This document shows positions 60,256 through 64,000 of a stretch of 64,000 bases of DNA, one piece after another. How positions within the stretch are numbered: position 1 is the first letter of the stretch; every line of letters begins with the position of its first letter. A model generated the notes under the pieces. That model searched no databases, was not told where the DNA came from, and saw only the letters and a program-made list of their open reading frames with translations. The stretch comes from Congeria kusceri (lineage: Eukaryota; Mollusca; Bivalvia; Myida; Dreissenidae): positions 11,549,761 to 11,613,760 of the forward strand of contig CM051034.1 in the NCBI GenBank assembly GCA_027627225.1, read 5' to 3'. Both the position numbers and the translations under genes were made by a program.

Positions 60256-61617
60256 TGATGTTGTGTCTGTGTTTTGTGATGCAGGTGTGCGTTTAAATAA
60301 TTTCCAAAATTCCCGAGGTGATTTCCGTCTCATATTATTCATTTGCTTACTCTGCTCTTGATTGTATTTTAATTTTGTTTTCCTACATGTGTATTTGTAT
60401 TCCTTTTTCATTGCAATCATTTGTTCTCTTGTAAGTCTATTTTTATTGAGATTGTACTCATATAATGCTCTTGTATATTGAATATGTTTGTTTTTACACT
60501 CTTGGTTAAACCATTTTTGTTTATTTTTATCTAAAGATAACAATCCTTTATTTTCAGTTCTAATAGTATGTTTAAAGTATTTTTCTCCTTTAGAATTTAA
60601 ATAATTTAAAAATTCTCCAACTAGAATATCTGGGTCACATTGCGAGTCAATTAGAGACAATAGTGTTTGTTCCATATTATGTACATCGCACGATACATCT
60701 CTTACAAAATCACCCTTACTCTCGGGTTTCCATTTAAAATAAACACTCGGATTAGTTTTACCGTTTAGAATAGTATAATTTGTGAGATCAAATGTCAACG
60801 GCGCATGATTGGAGAATTCCGTGAAATTGTGTACGGTAAAATTCGAAATATCCTTAAAATTGGTACTTGCTGTTAAAACATAATCCACGAAGCTTTCGCC
60901 GTTATGCGCGTAGCACGTAATCTTGCCGATATTGTAGTCTTTAAATAAACGACCATTCACGATACGAATATTTGTAGCTTTGCATACGTCTAACAAGTAG
61001 TCACCAAATTGATTCGTGCCGGTGTCGCAAGTTGAGCGTGGGAGTGGGGTATCAATATCTGTGTCAATGCCAAAATCATTATCGCTCATATACCTATCAT
61101 ATTCAATATAATCTGCTTTATGCCCTGTTCGCGAATTTGTGTCCCCAGTTACAAATACTTTTCCTTTGTTTTGATAAAAATTTATATCATATGCCATTTT
61201 TTGGAAAATATCATCGTTATACATATAATGAGCAGGAGAGTGTTCAGGTGCAATATATATAACACATAAGTATACATCAGATTCAATATTAAAAAATACT
61301 CTATCTAATTTAAGCCATACAATACAATCAATATCATTCTTTACTAATGTGACACCTTTACGAATAGAGTCTTTAATATAAATAACAATACCACCACTTG
61401 AGCGCTTCGCTCTTCAGTGTTGAAAATGTCTATATGAGTGCATCGGGTTGCTATACCCTTTCAAGTCTATTGTAGAGTCTTTATTTGTCCAAGTTTCAGT
61501 CAAGCATATTACATCGTGTTCGTATAGGAAATATGTGAACTTACTATCGGAGCGTTTTGGTGTAGTTAGTCCTTCAACATTCCATTTGACAACTTTTACG
61601 ACACTTTCACGTACATC
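60256..61617 (-). pseudogene. Outer LINE ORF2, endonuclease domain
   Basis: APE-type endonuclease that would nick target DNA for target-primed reverse transcription. Minus-strand order: VVKWNVEGLTTPKRSD (catalytic Asn), VICLTETWTNKD (metal-binding Glu), a TGA stop at 61416-61414, SSGGIVIYIKDSIRKG, YLCVIYIAPEHS, KVFVTGDTNSRTGH (GDTN, catalytic Asp/Asn), GESFVDYVLTAS, EFSNHAPLTFDL (catalytic Asp/His region; SNH rather than SDH), then a basic linker KKEYKYTCRKTKLKYNQEQS and REFWKLFKR. The frame then continues into the RT part at 57843 after removal of the nested LINE. The single internal stop is the only visible lesion here. Confidence 0.85.
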
Positions 61618-62620
61618 CTATTCCACACACAATTGCCGGTTAATGTACAGTTTGTCAATTTTAAGGAACGCTTCCTTGCCTTCGGCTCTCGCCTTTTTCA
61701 TTATTGGTATAAATTTCCGTCGGACGTCCATTACTTCCTTGGGATATTGTTCTGATATTCCGAACGCGGTTCCCTTCAACTGCTTGGCTTCCTTGCGGAC
61801 CCTCTCCTTGTCCGGGAAGTAGGCGAACTTGGCCAATATGGGACGCACTTTGTTCGGTTGGTATCGTCCAACTCTATGCGCTCTGTGCAGCTTTATCTCG
61901 GACTTTGCGTTTTGCACGTGCAATGTTGATTCAATAAAATCCAGTATCTTGTGCTCACACTTTTCGTCTTTCTCTTCAGGTATTTGGAAAAATAACACAT
62001 TTTCCCGCATACTCCTGCATTTGAGATCCGTTATTTCGGCTTGCAATTTAGATTCTTTCAAGTTCACAGACTGGTCACATTTTTGTGAATTGCTCGTGGT
62101 TTTAAGCAGTGAGTCAAATTCAGATTGATTTTTTGTTAACGTTTCAACCGTATTGCTACTGAATTCACACGACTTTTCTACTTCCTTTATTCTGCTCTCA
62201 AAATCGCTTATCCGCTGTTCCATTTTGTCCATCCGGGATGCCATGGATGACACTGTTTTTTGTATTTGGTCAAGCTGAGATAGTTTTTTTATCCACTGAA
62301 TTTAACCTTTCCAAAATTGATGTCAAAATGTCAGGACCTGGTAACGATGGCGTTACCGGGGCTACAAACCCCTGTCCGTGAAACGTGGGTGTATTCATAA
62401 CATATTAGTATGGATTCATAGGCATATGGGATAGCTGTGGTAGCTGTGGACTGTTATAAAACTGACTTGCCTGTATATGTCCGTTTTGATTCGCCCCCGG
62501 TGACAACTGAACATTTTGCGCCATTTTGCTGCCTTTGTTCTGCTTGTCCGTGTTTCGTTTTGAGCACGATTGACCGTTATCGGGCGAGTCCTTAGACTTT
62601 TTACGTTTTCTTGTCATCAA
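61618..62620 (-). pseudogene. Outer LINE ORF1 (coiled coil plus RRM-like RNA chaperone)
   Basis: Starts MMTRKRKKSKDSPDNGQSC (basic N-terminus), then a Gln/Asn/Pro-rich stretch; a TAA lies near 62405, and an extra A in a run near 62290 shifts the frame. After that comes a coiled coil (MASRMDKMEQRISDFESRI), LKCRSMRENVLFFQIPEE (RRM start), HRAHRVGRYQPNKVRPILAK, and a C-terminal segment GTAFGISEQYPKEVMDVRRK ending NRQLCVE and TAG. This is the arrangement of L1-like ORF1 proteins (Transposase_22 type), which bind element RNA as trimers. It lies immediately upstream of ORF2 in the same frame, separated only by that TAG. Inactive as it stands. Confidence 0.8.
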
Positions 62621-63234
62621 TATGTATCAGAATATTTACTCTCGCACAATATTTTCTACTTCACGTGTTTTATTCCCATTTATTTCACATGTTTTAGATG
62701 TATTTTTATTCCACTGAAATTTTACCCGCCATGTTCACGCATGCGCATTATGTTATTTAATACTAGCACTGGTAAAAATAATTAGTGGTTTGTGATCATA
62801 GCTGTGCGAAAGACTGTGTGCGTAAGCGTTTATGGTGTAAGAGCTAGCTTTGTAACGGTTTCAATCAACAACAGTTTTTTTTGTCGTGATTTTCGTTTGA
62901 GTGCACCTGCACGCGAGGGCGATGTTGACCACAACGGCAAGATGTGAGGTAATCACTCTAATCAGCTTTGCATTGCAGGATTACAATGGAGAATGCTGTT
63001 ATCTGAGGGGTTAACATTAAATGACTGATGGGGCAAGAGCAAATTATAATTTGTGTGCTGGATAAGTTTAAATGAAAGTAACAAAAGTATAATTATTAAT
63101 TTATGCACTAGTACTGCTGGATTAATTAGGATAAAGTAAAAACATTGTAGGTAAAATATAGGTATCAGTTGTACACATCTTCTCTGTGTTTGGCTAAACA
63201 TTCATAGTTATTTATTTTAATAATATTGTGTTCA
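62621..63234. other. Probable 5' UTR of the outer LINE and spacer
   Basis: Upstream of ORF1 on the minus strand. The exact 5' boundary cannot be fixed; a short similarity (GCATGCGCA near 62742 and 60155) is not informative. No other gene is visible. Confidence 0.4.
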
Positions 63235-63552
63235 TCAGTGTGCGTTTCCGAGGTACAGGCATATTGTGTGCATTAATAAACATTCATCCACTTTGTGTTC
63301 AAAAATTTTCATTTGTTTGAATATTTCTGTCATTTTTGCATCCAAAGATAAATGTTCAAAGTCATGTTGGTTTTTTATGACTGTACCACTGCTACATTCA
63401 CCACCTGTGTTTACTCTAGAACGTTTCCTATTTATATTGTCATGGTTAGTGATACTTCCCGCCGGTGGAATGACAATACGGTTCTGAGTAATAAATGGTG
63501 TATCCTGTGAATGTTCGTTGCTGTAACAATCAAAACTGTCTAGATGATCCAT
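63235..63552 (-). pseudogene. Possible ORF1-like N-terminal fragment
   Basis: Open frame with NRKRSRVNTGGECSSGT followed by an amphipathic stretch (LSLDAKMTEIFKQMKIFEHK). The layout, basic and polar then helical, recalls the beginning of the LINE ORF1 at 62620, but sequence similarity is weak and it could be unrelated. Confidence 0.25.
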
Positions 63553-63686
63553 ACTTACAGATTGGAAGTTTTATTTTGAGGATATTAACTGGCACTTATG
63601 TAAAGAAAACGAGGTTTAAATTGTCAGATGAAAAAAAGGCGTCTGTTTACAAATTACCGGAAGTCGTATACAAGACATCTCCGTAA

Positions 63687-64000
63687 AACAGAACAGAACA
63701 GAACAGAAATTTTATTACACATAAACTTTACAGTTTCTAGTGTTTAACAATAATACATTGTACATTATACATTATAGTAAGTGATAATTTATTTTAATAT
63801 TTCTAAAACTGGATGAACTTGTCTAAATATAAATGAAACTTGCATTTTCACTCATAAGAATAGTACATCTATTTAAAATGGAACTGTTTTGGTGAGTCCA
63901 TTTGAAGTAAACAACAATTATATAACTATTGCCACATGAATATCAAATTAATTAAGCAGTAGAGGTATAGAATATGTTTACAGATATACATCAATATGCA
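63687..64000 (-). mobile_element. LINE 3' end with (TTCTG)n tail, continues past window
   Basis: AACAGAACAGAACAGAACAG at 63687-63707 followed by AAATTTTATTACACATAAAC is the reverse complement of a LINE 3' end like the one at 60233. The remainder of the window is AT-rich 3' UTR-like sequence with no ORF. Confidence 0.6.

Noticed and set aside
1..64000. Bacterial-type operon, phage or defence system
   Set aside because: Intron-like breaks, LINEs, a Penelope element, microsatellites and lack of Shine-Dalgarno-linked gene runs indicate a eukaryotic chromosome; nothing prokaryotic was seen.

Overview
The window is eukaryotic, AT-rich and repeat-dense, with almost no intact host genes. Dispersed motifs (CTCACCTGAG-ended satellite blocks, GACCTTGAA-type arrays, TGTGCGGACTGCACAGGCTAAT palindromes), an endonuclease-positive Penelope-like element and several APE-type LINEs suggest an invertebrate, most likely a bivalve mollusc. 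That assignment is pattern recognition from memory, not a search result.

Region 1, about 1-33250: three head-to-tail copies of a unit of about 11.9 kb. The same sequence starts at positions 1, 11991 and 23791, so the copies are A 1-11990, B 11991-23790 and C 23791-33250 (truncated). They are nearly identical apart from indels. Each unit carries a tRNA-Met-like remnant, two degenerate tandem arrays, a 41-bp VNTR (4 repeats in A, 3 in B), a block of about 2.1 kb of 165-bp satellite repeats, and a minus-strand LRAT-domain gene relic that spans the unit junction. Copy C has 4.25 kb of extra sequence (24535-28784) holding a further LRAT fragment, an AT-rich array and a fold-back element. It lacks the satellite block.

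Region 2, 33250-36500: a diverged fifth LRAT relic (34304-35480), whose catalytic Asn-Cys-Glu motif has been removed by an 8-base deletion, and one possible cysteine-rich exon.

Region 3, 37000-42800: a nest of fold-back elements, one with a perfect 10-bp target-site duplication. They surround a Penelope-like retroelement with a long uninterrupted reverse transcriptase + GIY-YIG ORF (40036-42228) and a hammerhead-ribozyme-like 3' motif.

Region 4, 42800-55040: mostly non-coding. It holds a 480-bp tandem duplication, a 22-bp minisatellite, a decayed I-like LINE with RNase H (46880-48680), a palindromic MITE, a tRNA-derived SINE-like sequence and a very AT-rich minisatellite of about 2.3 kb.

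Region 5, 55040-64000: a minus-strand LINE (ORF1, endonuclease, RT; about 62640 to 55476) is split by a plus-strand, 5'-truncated relative (57844-60255). The reading frame of the outer element resumes exactly across a 5-bp duplication. Further LINE 3' tails with (TTCTG)n repeats lie at 55047 and 63687.

No rRNA gene, CRISPR array or bacterial-type operon is present. No expressed host gene can be asserted with confidence.
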